64,000 bases of DNA from Tardiphaga sp. P9-11 (GCF_008329525.1 NZ_NPKQ01000009.1:1-64000); one strand, 5' to 3'; positions 17,592-27,397 are shown, counted from the stretch's first letter. Made by a program: numbers and translations. Notes: generated by a model from the sequence alone, not told the origin.

Positions 17592-18563
17592 TTACTCGAT
17601 ATCGTTCAGCGTCGAGAACAACGTGCGGCGCGATGCCCATGCGGTGATTCCCGCAATCAGGAGCGCCTGCCCCGCCACCGCAAGATAGCCTGACGACCGC
17701 AGCGAGAACGTCCCCAGCAATGCGGCGAACTGGTCACCTACCGGCGTGCCGGAAAACCAGCTCGCGATCGACTCGGAAAACCCGAACATCAGCATCGCAG
17801 CACCGCCGCCGATGATGCCGCCCTGCAGGCCAAGCCGCAAGAAGTGGCGGAAGAAGCGGTTGGCGATATAGCGGTCGCCGGCACCGACGAAATGCAACAC
17901 CTCGACGATCGGCCGGTTCGCCGCCATCGCGCCGCGTGTCGCAAAGGATACAGAGATAATGGTGGCCATGATCACAAGTGCAAGGATGCCGAGCCCAGCC
18001 AGCACCGTTGCCGACGTCATCGACCGCATCCGCTCGACCCAGGCGCGGTGATCGTCGACGCTAGCCGAGGGCACGGCCTGCGTCACCCGTTGGCGCAGGC
18101 CGATGATGTCCAGCGCCGTCCCCGGTGCGACACGCGCAATGATAACGCGTGGCACGGGCAGGTCGTCGAGCGACAGTCCCGTGCCGAGCCACGGCTCCAG
18201 CAACTGTGCCGATTGCTCCCTGCTATAGGGCTGCACCTCGACAATCCCCGGCTGGCCGCGAATGGCTTCGGTCACCGCCTGGGTATCGCGATCAAGATCG
18301 CGGCCGCCGAGCGGCTTCACCTGGATGGTGATTTCGCTGGCGACTTCCGATTGCCACTCCGACGCCGAGGCGCTGATCAGCAGCACCGCGCCTGTAGTGA
18401 TGGAGGCAAGGAACGTCATGATGGCAACGACGGCAACCAATGCGCGGCCCGCGATCGAGCCGCGCGGCACGATCGGCGATGCGTTGCGCGCCTTCGCCGG
18501 GACCTGCGGGCGATCGGTGCCGAGGTCCATCAGCGGGCCGTGTTCTTCGCCGATTCTACTCAT
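17592..18563 (-). CDS. ftsX: Cell-division ABC transporter permease FtsX
   Basis: Integral membrane partner of FtsE that transmits ATPase cycles to peptidoglycan hydrolases at the septum. It has one N-terminal helix (about 34-56), a periplasmic loop containing the QPGIVEVQPYSREQ region, and three more helices in the C-terminal FtsX domain. The start overlaps the end of ftsE by 8 nt, so the two are translationally coupled. Length (323 aa) is normal. The periplasmic target is not known from the sequence; the M23 peptidase at the left of the window is the type of enzyme FtsEX usually controls. Confidence 0.9.
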   Translation of the reverse strand: MSRIGEEHGPLMDLGTDRPQVPAKARNASPIVPRGSIAGRALVAVVAIMTFLASITTGAVLLISASASEWQSEVASEITIQVKPLGGRDLDRDTQAVTEAIRGQPGIVEVQPYSREQSAQLLEPWLGTGLSLDDLPVPRVIIARVAPGTALDIIGLRQRVTQAVPSASVDDHRAWVERMRSMTSATVLAGLGILALVIMATIISVSFATRGAMAANRPIVEVLHFVGAGDRYIANRFFRHFLRLGLQGGIIGGGAAMLMFGFSESIASWFSGTPVGDQFAALLGTFSLRSSGYLAVAGQALLIAGITAWASRRTLFSTLNDIE

Positions 18564-19215
18564 AGATATGCAGCCGGCCTTGGTGCAGCACCATGCGCCG
18601 CGCGTCGTATTGATCCATCAATGTAATATCGTGGGTCGCGATAATCACCGCGGTACCGGACTTGTTGAGTTCGATGAACAGCCGCAGCAGACGCCGGCCC
18701 AGCGTCGGATCGACGTTGCCCGTCGGCTCATCCGCCAGCAGCAGCATGGGACGTGCGATCACCGCGCGCGCAATGGCGGCACGCTGCTTCTCGCCGCCCG
18801 ACAGGATCGGCGGCAGCGCATCCATGCGATCGCCCAGACCCACCCATTTCAGGAGATCGATGACTTCGCGCCGATAGCTGGACTCCTCACGCCCCATCAC
18901 CCGGAACGGCAGCGCGACATTCTCATAGGTCGTCATATGGTCGAGCAGACGGAAATCCTGCAGCACGATACCGATGCGCTTGCGCAGGTCGGCGATCTCA
19001 TCCTTGCCGAGCAGTGAGATATCCTGGCCGAACAGATTGACCAACCCGCGGGTCGGCCGCAGCGACAGGAACAACAGACGCAGCAGCGAGGTCTTGCCGG
19101 CGCCAGAGGGACCGGTCAGGAACTGGAACGAATGCGCAGGGATCTGGAAATTGAGGTCGCGCAGAATCTCCGGGCCAAGCCCGTAGCGCAGACCAACATT
19201 TTCGAACCGGACCAC
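18556..19215 (-). CDS. ftsE: Cell-division ATP-binding protein FtsE
   Basis: Cytoplasmic ATPase of the FtsEX complex. Walker A is GPSGAGKTSLLR (about residue 36), the ABC signature is LSGGEKQRAAIARA, Walker B is LLLADEPTGNVDP, and the switch histidine lies in IATHD. The length of 219 aa is canonical. It heads the ftsE-ftsX operon and is divergent from the zinc-ribbon gene, with about 130 nt between starts. Confidence 0.95.
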   Translation of the reverse strand: MVRFENVGLRYGLGPEILRDLNFQIPAHSFQFLTGPSGAGKTSLLRLLFLSLRPTRGLVNLFGQDISLLGKDEIADLRKRIGIVLQDFRLLDHMTTYENVALPFRVMGREESSYRREVIDLLKWVGLGDRMDALPPILSGGEKQRAAIARAVIARPMLLLADEPTGNVDPTLGRRLLRLFIELNKSGTAVIIATHDITLMDQYDARRMVLHQGRLHIYE

Positions 19216-19343
19216 ATTCAGCTCCGTTCGATGGGTTCAAAAAGCCTCAAAAAGACGGTCAATTGCTTGTGCGGCCGTTATGGTTTCCGATTCGTTAACG
19301 GTCGTCTTGTAGCCTGCCGGCCATGTCATCGGCTATCGGCTCC

Positions 19344-20207
19344 ATGCATATCGTTTGCCCCAATTGCACGACGTCCTACGCCGTGAACCCGGCCACGTTC
19401 GGCGATGCCGGACGGACGGTGCGCTGCGCCCGCTGCAAGGAAGTCTGGCTGGCGCGGCCGGAGGACCTGTCCCGCGCCGAAGCCCGTATTCCCGCCATGG
19501 CGGCGAAGGCCAGCGAGCCCGATCCGAACGAGGATATGAGCGCCTGGGGCGTGACCGAAGACGACGACGCTTCCGCGCCGAACGTTCCAGTGGTCGAAAG
19601 CCCCTCGATTTCAGCCGACTGGCCGGTCGATGCCAATGATCGCACCCAGGACGCCAACTGGGCCACGCTGGCGCAGCACGACGCGGTGGCCGCGATGCGG
19701 GGCACGGCGCCATCGCGCTTTGCAGCGCTGGGCCGTTTCGTGCCGTCGATGCCACGCCTGTTTGTCATGCCGCGCCACAGCCTGCCCATCGCCACCGCTG
19801 CCATGGCGTCGCTGTTGCTTGCGCTGGTCATCTGGCGCGTCGATCTGGTCAGACTGATGCCGCAGACCGCCACCTTCTATCAGGCGGTTGGTCTCGACGT
19901 GAATATACGCGGCCTCGCCTTCAAGGACGTCAAGGTCACCACCGAAACCGTCGACGGCAAGTCGGTTTTGCTCATCGAAGGCCTGATCGTGTCCGAGACC
20001 CGCACGCCCACCGCATTGCCGCGCCTGCGTTTCGTGGTACGTGACGAGAAAGGCATTGAAATCTATGGCTGGAACTCCGTGCTTGAGCAACCCGGCCTCA
20101 ATCCCGGCGACAAGACATGGTTCCGTTCGCGGCTGGCCTCGCCGCCTGCCGAGGGCCGTAGTATCGACGTCCGCTTCTTCAACAAGCGCGACGTCGCCGG
20201 CGCGTAG
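19344..20207 (+). CDS. MJ0042-type zinc-ribbon membrane protein
   Basis: The protein begins with an MJ0042 zinc ribbon (HIVCPNCTTSYAVNP then RCARCKEVW), giving four cysteines in two CxxC pairs at the N terminus. An acidic low-complexity linker follows, then one transmembrane helix (LPIATAAMASLLLALVIWRV) and a DUF3426-like extracytoplasmic domain. Function is unknown; the topology suggests a cytoplasmic zinc sensor tethered to a periplasmic domain. Start is ambiguous: ATG 19344 places the ribbon at residue 1 as in relatives, while ATG 19323 adds 7 residues. The receiver protein gene follows after 15 nt. Confidence 0.75.
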   Translation: MHIVCPNCTTSYAVNPATFGDAGRTVRCARCKEVWLARPEDLSRAEARIPAMAAKASEPDPNEDMSAWGVTEDDDASAPNVPVVESPSISADWPVDANDRTQDANWATLAQHDAVAAMRGTAPSRFAALGRFVPSMPRLFVMPRHSLPIATAAMASLLLALVIWRVDLVRLMPQTATFYQAVGLDVNIRGLAFKDVKVTTETVDGKSVLLIEGLIVSETRTPTALPRLRFVVRDEKGIEIYGWNSVLEQPGLNPGDKTWFRSRLASPPAEGRSIDVRFFNKRDVAGA

Positions 20208-20222
20208 GTCCAAGGAGTTGTT

Positions 20223-20600
20223 GTGGCGCGTATCCTGATTGCTGATGACGAAGAATCAATGCGGCTGCTGGTCGGCCGCGCCATCGCCATGGATGGTCAC
20301 GAGATCGTTACTGCCGAGGACGGCGCCGAAGCGCTGGAGATTCTCACGGACCAACAGGGCGCCTTCGACCTGCTGCTGACCGACATCAAGATGCCTGTGA
20401 TGGACGGCATCGCGCTGGCACTGGCCACAGCGCGGGATTTTCCCGAGCTCACGATCTTGCTGATGACCGGCTATGCCGACCAGCGCGAACGCGCGACGGG
20501 CCTCAATGCGATCGTGCACGACGTGGTGACGAAACCGTTTTCGGTGGCAGATATCCGCACTGCGGTGGCAGACGCACTGGCGGTGAAGAACAAGGGGTAG
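20223..20600 (+). CDS. Single-domain response regulator (CpdR-like)
   Basis: A stand-alone receiver domain with no output domain. Acidic pocket D8/D9, phospho-acceptor D54 in LLTDIKMP, T82 and K104 (VTKPF) are all present, so it should be phosphorylatable. Such proteins act by protein-protein contact; the alphaproteobacterial CpdR group controls ClpXP-dependent cell-cycle proteolysis. Assignment to CpdR itself is tentative. The GTG start has AAGGAG 5 nt upstream. It is probably co-transcribed with the zinc-ribbon gene. No partner kinase is adjacent. Confidence 0.8.
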   Translation: MARILIADDEESMRLLVGRAIAMDGHEIVTAEDGAEALEILTDQQGAFDLLLTDIKMPVMDGIALALATARDFPELTILLMTGYADQRERATGLNAIVHDVVTKPFSVADIRTAVADALAVKNKG

Positions 20601-20605
20601 CGTCC

Positions 20606-20658
20606 TCGTCATTCCGGGGCGCGGGCGCATCTTTGTGCACGCCAACCCGGAATGACGA
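20606..20658. repeat. Palindromic intergenic repeat, copy 2
   Basis: Arms TCGTCATTCCGGG and CCCGGAATGACGA match those of the 14034-14085 element, with a different centre. It again lies between converging genes, just before the end of the TIGR02302 gene, consistent with a shared terminator role. Confidence 0.8.
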
Positions 20659-20671
20659 AACGAACGTTTCC

Positions 20672-23275
20672 TCAATAATCCTTCAGCAGTCGCTCGATGT
20701 AATCGAGTTCAAGCTGCGGTCGCGTGGTGTCGCCGAGACGACGGCGCAGTTCTTCCAGGATTCTCCGCACGCGCTGCACGTCGATCTCGCCGGGGATCTT
20801 CACTGTGAGATCGTCGCCCAGTTCGCGGCCACGCAGCGGGCGCCCGAGCGGGTCGCTCTGCCGGCCACCGCTCTGCTGGCGGCCGGGATTGTTGCCGGGG
20901 CCGTCATTCTGGCCTTCACCGTCGCCCTGCTGCATGGCCTGTGCGAGCTTCTGGGCCCCCTTGCGGAGCGCATCGAGCGCCTTGCCCTGCGAACCGACCG
21001 CGCCGTCGGCATTGCCATCGCCGAGCTGGCCGCCGGCATCACCCATGGCGTTGTCGGCATCACCGAGACCATCACCCTCGCCGTCACCATCTGCATCGGC
21101 CTGATCATCGCCACCCTGACCTTGGCCCTGCCCTTTTTGCCCCTGCTGTCCTTTTTGGCCCTTCTGACCCTGGCCCATGCCCTGCTTGGCGAGTTGGTCC
21201 TGCAACTGCTTGAGGCGATCGCGCAGATTCTGCTGATCCTGCTGCAGATCGCCCATGCTCTGCTCGCCCTGCTTGCCACGGCGGCGCTCGTTGCGCTGGT
21301 CCTGGCCCTGCTTGAAAGTCTTGTCGCGAAGCTGCTGCTGCTTGCGGATCATGTCCCCAAGCTCATTCATCGCCTGATCCATCTCGCTGTCACCGGACTG
21401 GCCGGGTTGCGCCATCTGCAGATTTTCCAGCATCTGCTGCATCTGTTCGAGCAGTTGCTTCGCGGCATCCTTGTCGCCGGAGCGCGACAGTCGCTCCATG
21501 CGCTCGATCATGTTGTTGAGGTCCTGCTGCCGCATCACCTTGGTGTTCTTGTCGAGCGGACGCGCCAGCTGCTGCGGGTTCTGCTTCATCTGCTCGGCGA
21601 GCTGCTTCAGGAAATTGTCCAGCGCCGCGCGCAGGTTCTCGGTGAGCTTCTTGATCTCCTCGTCGCTGGCGCCGCGCTCCAGCGCCTGCTTCAGCGCGTC
21701 CTGTGCCGCCTTCAGCGCCTTGTCGACATCGGTGATGTCGCCGTCCTCGATGGTGACGGCGAGCGCCCACAGGCTGGCAACGACTTCTTTCAGGGCCGCG
21801 TCGGTGCGGGCGCGTTCGATCTGGGTGGCAACGCTGCGCAGCCCGAGATAATGGCCGGCTTCCGGCGTGAACACTTCCGGAGCGATCATCAGGGCCTGCA
21901 GCGCGTAGGAGACCTGACCGCGCTGGTTGGCGTCGACTGCCAGGATGCGGCGCTGTTCGATCAGCGCACGCGGCAGCGGCTTGGTGAACAGCCGTTCCGG
22001 CAGACGCATGCTGAACGGCTCACTCTTGCCCTCGTTGCCAGCTTCATCCTTCGCGGTCAGCGTCAGCGTCACATCGGCGCCCGCATAGGGATCCTCGCTG
22101 AGATCCTTGACGGTCTGGCCGACACCGTTGCGCGTGCGCGCATTTGGCAGCACCAGCGCAAATGACGGCGGATCAAACAGCGGTCGCGGCTTGGCGGCCT
22201 CCTTGACGCCATCCTTGGTCTCGGCGGGACGCGCGGCGAATTGCGCATGGGCTTCGGTAACGCCGTAATCGTCCTCAAGCTTGTAGGACATCTGCAGTGA
22301 ACCGCGCGCCTGACGCTCCGGGTCCTTCGCGAGCGCAATGGTCGGCGCACAATCGCCGGTTGCCGTGAATTTCCACTGCGGCTGGCCGGACGGCGCACGG
22401 ACATGTGCCGTGCCGTCAGACGTGATGGTGAAATGCTTTTCGTTGGTGCCCTGTGGCGCTTCCGCGGTCGGCGCCACTTCAGCGATGCCACCGGTGAGAA
22501 CGACATCGAGCGTGCCACCGCTGGAGCGCACGATCAGCGTCGAGCCCGACGGCACCGGCAGTGCCGCCGCATCGGCTGTGGACGCATCCTTGTTGGCGGC
22601 GGAGAGAATAATCGGCGGCTTGCCGGTGTAAGGCGGCGGCGTGATCCAGGCATCGACGCGCACATTCGCCGGCGCCAGCACGCCGTTCCAGTCGAACGCC
22701 GCCATGATGCGCGCGCCGCGCTCGCCACTGGCAGCAAACCAGGTGGCGAATAACAGTACGACCACGATGGCGCGCAGCGCCCAGGGGTCATGGATCGCGA
22801 GGCGCGGCGACGGCAGGCCGGCGCGGATTTTCTTGAGCGAGGCCAGCGTACGTTCGCGCTGCACCAGCCACAGCGCCCGGGCCATCGGGTCCTGCGACGA
22901 CAGCGTATCGGTCAGCGCTGTTGCGGGGCGATGTGCAATGCCGGTACCGCGATCGAGACGCGACAAGCCCTCTTCACGCGACGGCCAGCGAAACTTCAGG
23001 AGAGGAACGAGCGTCGCCAGCGCGGCGATGACGAACAACGCAAGACCGATGGCGCGCGCAGTGAAGGGAAGCGTCAGCCACAGACCGGCCCAGGACGCCA
23101 CCAGAAACAACCCGACGACACTGAGCAGCCGGGCCAGATGCGGCCACCCCCGCTCCCAGCCAATCGCCAGCCGGGCGCGCTGCAACGCCTGCGCGAGCTG
23201 AAGCTGTGCCGCCGCTTGACGATCGGCACCAGGATCGTGAGGGGGTTGTGGTCGGTCGGGGGGCGCAGCGCTCAA
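20672..23275 (-). CDS. TIGR02302 / DUF4175 family membrane protein
   Basis: Large (867 aa) membrane-anchored protein of unknown function conserved in Alphaproteobacteria. Two transmembrane segments lie near residues 50-95, with another hydrophobic stretch near 160-175 (AIVVVLLFATWFAAS). A long extracytoplasmic region follows. From about residue 590 it becomes Gln/Met/Lys-rich and coiled-coil-like, ending in a GQKGQ-repeat and Asp/Gly-rich low-complexity tract (about 720-790) before a structured C-terminal end (RRILEELRRRLGDTTRP). The Gln-rich composition creates a long, meaningless Leu-rich antisense frame. Gene order shows no operon partner. Confidence 0.82.
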   Translation of the reverse strand: MSAAPPDRPQPPHDPGADRQAAAQLQLAQALQRARLAIGWERGWPHLARLLSVVGLFLVASWAGLWLTLPFTARAIGLALFVIAALATLVPLLKFRWPSREEGLSRLDRGTGIAHRPATALTDTLSSQDPMARALWLVQRERTLASLKKIRAGLPSPRLAIHDPWALRAIVVVLLFATWFAASGERGARIMAAFDWNGVLAPANVRVDAWITPPPYTGKPPIILSAANKDASTADAAALPVPSGSTLIVRSSGGTLDVVLTGGIAEVAPTAEAPQGTNEKHFTITSDGTAHVRAPSGQPQWKFTATGDCAPTIALAKDPERQARGSLQMSYKLEDDYGVTEAHAQFAARPAETKDGVKEAAKPRPLFDPPSFALVLPNARTRNGVGQTVKDLSEDPYAGADVTLTLTAKDEAGNEGKSEPFSMRLPERLFTKPLPRALIEQRRILAVDANQRGQVSYALQALMIAPEVFTPEAGHYLGLRSVATQIERARTDAALKEVVASLWALAVTIEDGDITDVDKALKAAQDALKQALERGASDEEIKKLTENLRAALDNFLKQLAEQMKQNPQQLARPLDKNTKVMRQQDLNNMIERMERLSRSGDKDAAKQLLEQMQQMLENLQMAQPGQSGDSEMDQAMNELGDMIRKQQQLRDKTFKQGQDQRNERRRGKQGEQSMGDLQQDQQNLRDRLKQLQDQLAKQGMGQGQKGQKGQQGQKGQGQGQGGDDQADADGDGEGDGLGDADNAMGDAGGQLGDGNADGAVGSQGKALDALRKGAQKLAQAMQQGDGEGQNDGPGNNPGRQQSGGRQSDPLGRPLRGRELGDDLTVKIPGEIDVQRVRRILEELRRRLGDTTRPQLELDYIERLLKDY

Positions 23276-23461
23276 CGACGATCTCCGATGTTACGGCACG
23301 ACACACTAGCACGGCGGCGGCAATGAGGCATGGCACGGGGCCATCCGTGCACATGCAAAGCCTGAGCCTAAGTCGATTCCGAGCGTATAGGGTCACGAAG
23401 GCGTGAGGGGGACCGGCGGTAGTCCCCAGGCGAAGCCGCGCTTGAGGGAGGGATCAGGACC

Positions 23462-24727
23462 TCACAACCAGGGCGCGGCCTTGTCCATGGCGATCAACTG
23501 CTCGACCTCGATGCGCGGGCGGACCAACGCATACTGATCATCCTTCACCAGCACTTCCGGGACCAGCGCGCGGGTATTGTAGGTTCCCGCCTGCACGGCG
23601 CCATAGGCACCGGCGGTCATGATCGCGAGCAGATCACCGGATTTCAGCTCCGGCAGTTTGCGGTCGAGGGCGAGGTAATCGCCGGTTTCACAGACAGGAC
23701 CGACGACATCGACGGCCGCGAGCTTCGCGCCGGGTGCAGGCGCCACTACCGGCAGGATCTCGTGATAGGCCTCGTACAAAGTCGGCCGGATCAGATCGTT
23801 CATGGCCGCGTCGATGATGACGAAGGTCTTGCCGTCGCCATGCTTCACATGGATCACGCGCGCGACGAGAATGCCGGCATTGCCGACGATCATGCGGCCG
23901 GGCTCGAACATCAGCGTGCAGCCGAGATTATGCGTCACGCGCTTGACCATGGCCGCATAGGCCATCGGCTCCGGCGGCGCGGCGCGGTCCTCGTAATAGG
24001 GAATGCCGAGGCCGCCGCCGAAATCGACATGCGAAATCGTGTGGCCGTCGTTGCGCAGCACGGTGACGAAATCGGCCAGGATGCGAAATGCCTGCTCCAT
24101 CGGGGCGAGATCGGTGATCTGGCTGCCGATATGCATATCGACGCCGGTGACCTCAATCCCCGGCAGCTTCGCAGCGCGGGCATAGACCTCGCGTGCCTTG
24201 CTGATGGGGATGCCGAACTTGTTTTCGGACTTGCCGGTGGAGATCTTGGCATGCGTGCCGGAATCGACATCGGGATTCACGCGGATCGAGATCCGCGCCG
24301 TACGGCCGGTCTCGCTGGCGATCTCCGACAGCAATACGAGTTCAGGCTCCGACTCGATATTGAGGCAGAGAATATCCTCATCGAGCGCCAACCGCAGCTC
24401 GTCCGCGGTCTTGCCGACGCCGGAAAACACGATCTTCTTCGGCGGAATGCCGGCGGCCAGCGCGCGCTTCAATTCACCACCGGAGACCACGTCAGCGCCC
24501 GCGCCGAGCTTGGCCAGCGTGCGCAGCACCGACTGGTTGGAATTCGCCTTCATGGCGTAGCAGACCAGCGCCTTGGTATCGGCAAAGGCCTCGGTGAAGA
24601 CGCGGTAGTGCCGCTCCAGCGTTGCGGTCGAATAGCAATAGAATGGCGTGCCGACGGCATCCGCCATTTCGGCAATATCAACGCCTTCGGCGTGCAGCAC
24701 GCCGTTGCGATAGTCGAAATGGCGCAT
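23462..24727 (-). CDS. lysA: Diaminopimelate decarboxylase
   Basis: PLP-dependent fold III decarboxylase converting meso-DAP to lysine, the final step of the pathway. The PLP lysine is in VCYAMKANSNQ (about residue 58), the glycine-rich phosphate site is DFGGGLGIPYY, and the partner-subunit cysteine is in VGPVCETGD. Length is 421 aa. It follows the small lipoprotein gene after 6 nt and belongs to an argH-lptM-lysA transcription unit. That arrangement is common in Rhizobiales. Confidence 0.97.
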   Translation of the reverse strand: MRHFDYRNGVLHAEGVDIAEMADAVGTPFYCYSTATLERHYRVFTEAFADTKALVCYAMKANSNQSVLRTLAKLGAGADVVSGGELKRALAAGIPPKKIVFSGVGKTADELRLALDEDILCLNIESEPELVLLSEIASETGRTARISIRVNPDVDSGTHAKISTGKSENKFGIPISKAREVYARAAKLPGIEVTGVDMHIGSQITDLAPMEQAFRILADFVTVLRNDGHTISHVDFGGGLGIPYYEDRAAPPEPMAYAAMVKRVTHNLGCTLMFEPGRMIVGNAGILVARVIHVKHGDGKTFVIIDAAMNDLIRPTLYEAYHEILPVVAPAPGAKLAAVDVVGPVCETGDYLALDRKLPELKSGDLLAIMTAGAYGAVQAGTYNTRALVPEVLVKDDQYALVRPRIEVEQLIAMDKAAPWL

Positions 24728-24733
24728 GGCGAG

Positions 24734-25018
24734 TTAGTCCAGGATCGGATCGAGCAGGAACGGCTTCTTGCGACCACGGGTCGCCGCCGGCGGGCCGTCA
24801 TCGACGCCGTTCGAGGGCGCGAACACGTCCCTGCCCTTGCTGGCAGCCGACTGTGCATCGGGATCGGCCGCCGGAGCGCCGGCGCCCATCGGCTGTGCGG
24901 ACGCCTGTGGCGGCAGATCGAGGCCGCCTTTACGGCCACAGCCAGCCAGCACCAAAGCAGAAGCGGTCAGAACGAAAATGGCCCATCGCGCGGACGCAGG
25001 GCGGGTCGGACGAGTCAC
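24734..25018 (-). CDS. lptM: Small lipoprotein, LptM-like
   Basis: A 94-aa lipoprotein with a hydrophobic N terminus and lipobox LVLAGC, followed directly by GRKGGLDLPP. This short Gly-Lys-Gly-Pro pattern is typical of LptM/YifL, which helps the LptDE outer-membrane assembly mature. The rest is a Pro/Ala/Asp-rich tail ending GRKKPFLLDPILD. I choose the GTG at 25018 because GGGGA precedes it at -8; an ATG at 25099 would place an implausibly long tail before the signal peptide. It lies between argH and lysA. Confidence 0.68.
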   Translation of the reverse strand: MTRPTRPASARWAIFVLTASALVLAGCGRKGGLDLPPQASAQPMGAGAPAADPDAQSAASKGRDVFAPSNGVDDGPPAATRGRKKPFLLDPILD

Positions 25019-25110
25019 AGCGAAATCCCCAAATGCGGGCGCACCATACAAAGATTGCCGCGCTCTGGCGAGACCCCGAAATCCATTGAATTTTCGCACG
25101 TCAGGCCCGA

Positions 25111-26562
25111 TCAGCCCAATTTCCGCTCTTTTTCCAGTCGCTTGAGCCAGCTCTTGGCCTGCGAGGTCACATTCTTCGGCGCCGTGCCACCATAGCTGAC
25201 CCGGCTCTTCACCGACGATTCCACCGACAGCACCTTCATCACCTCGGCAGTGATCTTCGGTTCCACCGCCTGCATCTCCTTCAAGTCGAGCTCGTGCAAC
25301 GCCACGCCCTTCTTGGTGGCGATGCCGACGATCCGGCCGGTGACATGATGCGCCTCGCGGAACGGCATTTTCAGCGTCCGTACCAGCCAGTCCGCCAGAT
25401 CGGTCGCGGTGGCATAGCCCTCGCCAGCGGCGGCCTTCATGCGCTCCTCATTGGGCACGAGATCGCGGACCATGCCGGCAATGGCGCGGATCGCCAGCGA
25501 CAGCGCCGAATAGGCTTCCATCGCACCGGCTTTGTCTTCCTGCATGTCCTTCTGATAGGCCAGCGGCAGGCCCTTCATGACAATCAACAATCCGGTGAGC
25601 GAGCCGATCACGCGGCCGGTCTTGGCGCGCACCAGTTCGGCGGCATCCGGATTGCGCTTCTGCGGCATGATCGAGGAGCCGGTGGTGAACTTGTCCGAGA
25701 GACGAACGAGACCGACCAGCGGCGAGGTCCAGATCACGATCTCCTCGGCAAAGCGCGACAGATGCACTGCGGCAATGGACGCGGCCGACAGCGTCTCCAG
25801 CACAAAGTCGCGATCCGACACCGCATCGAGCGAATTCGCCATCGGCCGATCAAAACCCAGCGCCTTGGCGGTGGCATGGCGGTCGATCGGGAACGAGGTG
25901 CCGGCCAGCGCGGCCGCGCCGAGCGGGCTTTCATTGAGGCGCTTGCGCGCATCAGCAAAACGGCCGCGATCGCGCGACACCATTTCCACATAGGCCAGCA
26001 GATGATGACCGAAGGTCACCGGCTGCGCGGTCTGCAAATGGGTGAAGCCGGGCATTACCGTGCCGGCATGTTCCAGCGCGCGGTCGACCAATGCCTGCTG
26101 CAGCGAGGCGAAGGCCACGTCGATCTCGTCGATGGTATCGCGCACGAACAGGCGGAAGTCGGTCGCCACCTGGTCGTTGCGGGAACGCGCGGTATGCAGG
26201 CGGCCGGAGGCCGGGCCGATCAGTTCGCCGAGCCGGCTCTCCACATTCATGTGAATGTCCTCGAGCGCACGCTTGAATGTGAACGACCCCTTGGTGATCT
26301 CTGACAGGATCGTGTCTAGACCCCCTGCGATATTTTTCGCATCTTTCGCGGTGATAATCCCTTGCCTGGCAAGCATCGCAGCATGTGCCTTGGACGCGGT
26401 AATGTCCTGGGCATAGAGGTGGCGATCGACGTCGATGGAGACATTGATTTCCTCCATGATGGCGTCGGGGCTTTCATCGAACAGCCCGCCCCACATCTTG
26501 TTGCTCACATTGGAGCCCTTACCGTCATTGCTGGACTTGCCGTTGCCCTTGCGCGAAGCCAT
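25111..26562 (-). CDS. argH: Argininosuccinate lyase
   Basis: Cytoplasmic enzyme of the fumarase/aspartase superfamily that splits argininosuccinate into arginine and fumarate. The signature [12 protein letters not shown] is present, as are the typical MWGGLF N-terminal segment and the TARSRNDQ motif. The N terminus carries about 20 extra Lys/Gly/Ser-rich residues before the conserved NKMWGG block; translation could start there or slightly inside. At 483 aa it is a little longer than usual. It is the first gene of the argH-lptM-lysA unit and divergent from tlpA. Confidence 0.96.
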   Translation of the reverse strand: MASRKGNGKSSNDGKGSNVSNKMWGGLFDESPDAIMEEINVSIDVDRHLYAQDITASKAHAAMLARQGIITAKDAKNIAGGLDTILSEITKGSFTFKRALEDIHMNVESRLGELIGPASGRLHTARSRNDQVATDFRLFVRDTIDEIDVAFASLQQALVDRALEHAGTVMPGFTHLQTAQPVTFGHHLLAYVEMVSRDRGRFADARKRLNESPLGAAALAGTSFPIDRHATAKALGFDRPMANSLDAVSDRDFVLETLSAASIAAVHLSRFAEEIVIWTSPLVGLVRLSDKFTTGSSIMPQKRNPDAAELVRAKTGRVIGSLTGLLIVMKGLPLAYQKDMQEDKAGAMEAYSALSLAIRAIAGMVRDLVPNEERMKAAAGEGYATATDLADWLVRTLKMPFREAHHVTGRIVGIATKKGVALHELDLKEMQAVEPKITAEVMKVLSVESSVKSRVSYGGTAPKNVTSQAKSWLKRLEKERKLG

Positions 26563-26637
26563 GAATTGTCACTCATCTTTAACCGCAGCCGACGGATCGT
26601 CCGTCGCCAACCGTTGCATAGCCCTAACTGAGACCGA

Positions 26638-27324
26638 ATGACAAACCCTATGCCCGACCAGCCTGCCCCCCGTCCGGCCAAACGCCGTCTGATCGTGCTC
26701 GGCGCGGTGCTCGTGGGCGCCGTGATCGGCTTTGCCGCGGTATCCAATATGGATCGGCTGCGGCAGCAGGCTGCGCCGGGCGATCCGACCTGCGCGCCGG
26801 CCATCGCACTGTCGAAGAAGATCGAGCCGCTGGCACGCGGCGAAGTCGCCGGCCTGACCATGGCCAGAACGCCGCTGAAATTGCCGGACCTCGCTTTCAG
26901 GGATGCCGACGGCCAGGAGAAGAAGCTGTCCGACTGGCGCGGCCGGACGGTGCTGGTGAACCTGTGGGCCACCTGGTGCGTGCCCTGCCGCAAGGAAATG
27001 CCGGCGCTGAACAACCTCGAGACCAAGCTCGGCGGCCCGGATTTCCAGGTCGTTGCGATCAATATCGACACCCGCGACGCCGAGAAGCCGAAGGCCTTTC
27101 TGAAAGACGGCGGCCTCAACCGGCTGGATTATTTCACCGACACCTCAGCCAAGGTGTTCCAGGACCTCAAGGGCATCGGCCGTGCACTGGGTATGCCGAC
27201 CTCGGTGCTGATCGACGGCAAGGGCTGCGAGATCGCGACCATCGCCGGCCCTGCCGAGTGGGACAGCGAAGATGCCATCAAGCTGCTGAAAGCGGCGGTG
27301 AAGCCCGCCGCGGCCAGTTTCTGA
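26638..27324 (+). CDS. tlpA: Thiol:disulfide interchange protein TlpA
   Basis: Membrane-anchored periplasmic thioredoxin. One N-terminal helix (about residues 18-38) anchors a thioredoxin-like domain with active site WATWCVPCRKEM (C114, C117) and cis-proline in GMPTSV. In Bradyrhizobium, TlpA keeps the copper chaperone ScoI and cytochrome oxidase subunit II reduced for copper loading. Two further cysteines (DPTCAPA and GKGCEIA) are also seen. Start may be the ATG at 26638 or at 26650. It is divergent from argH and pairs functionally with the copper genes at 43-47 kb. Confidence 0.92.
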   Translation: MTNPMPDQPAPRPAKRRLIVLGAVLVGAVIGFAAVSNMDRLRQQAAPGDPTCAPAIALSKKIEPLARGEVAGLTMARTPLKLPDLAFRDADGQEKKLSDWRGRTVLVNLWATWCVPCRKEMPALNNLETKLGGPDFQVVAINIDTRDAEKPKAFLKDGGLNRLDYFTDTSAKVFQDLKGIGRALGMPTSVLIDGKGCEIATIAGPAEWDSEDAIKLLKAAVKPAAASF

Positions 27325-27397
27325 AGACCACGGCACAGACGACTGCGACATACGGCCGCCTGCGCGGATCGCAAAATTCTCCAGAATGCTGTCGGAT

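Noticed and set aside
18600-18625. TTGATCCATCAA, resembling an FNR box
   Set aside because: The half-sites are separated by 2 nt instead of 4, and it lies inside the ftsE coding sequence.
20633-22165. A 510-codon plus-strand frame rich in Leu
   Set aside because: It is antisense to the TIGR02302 gene; CAG-rich Gln codons read as CTG Leu on the other strand, so the long frame is a compositional artefact.
23762-25195. A 477-codon plus-strand frame
   Set aside because: Antisense to lysA and lptM, with no domain pattern.
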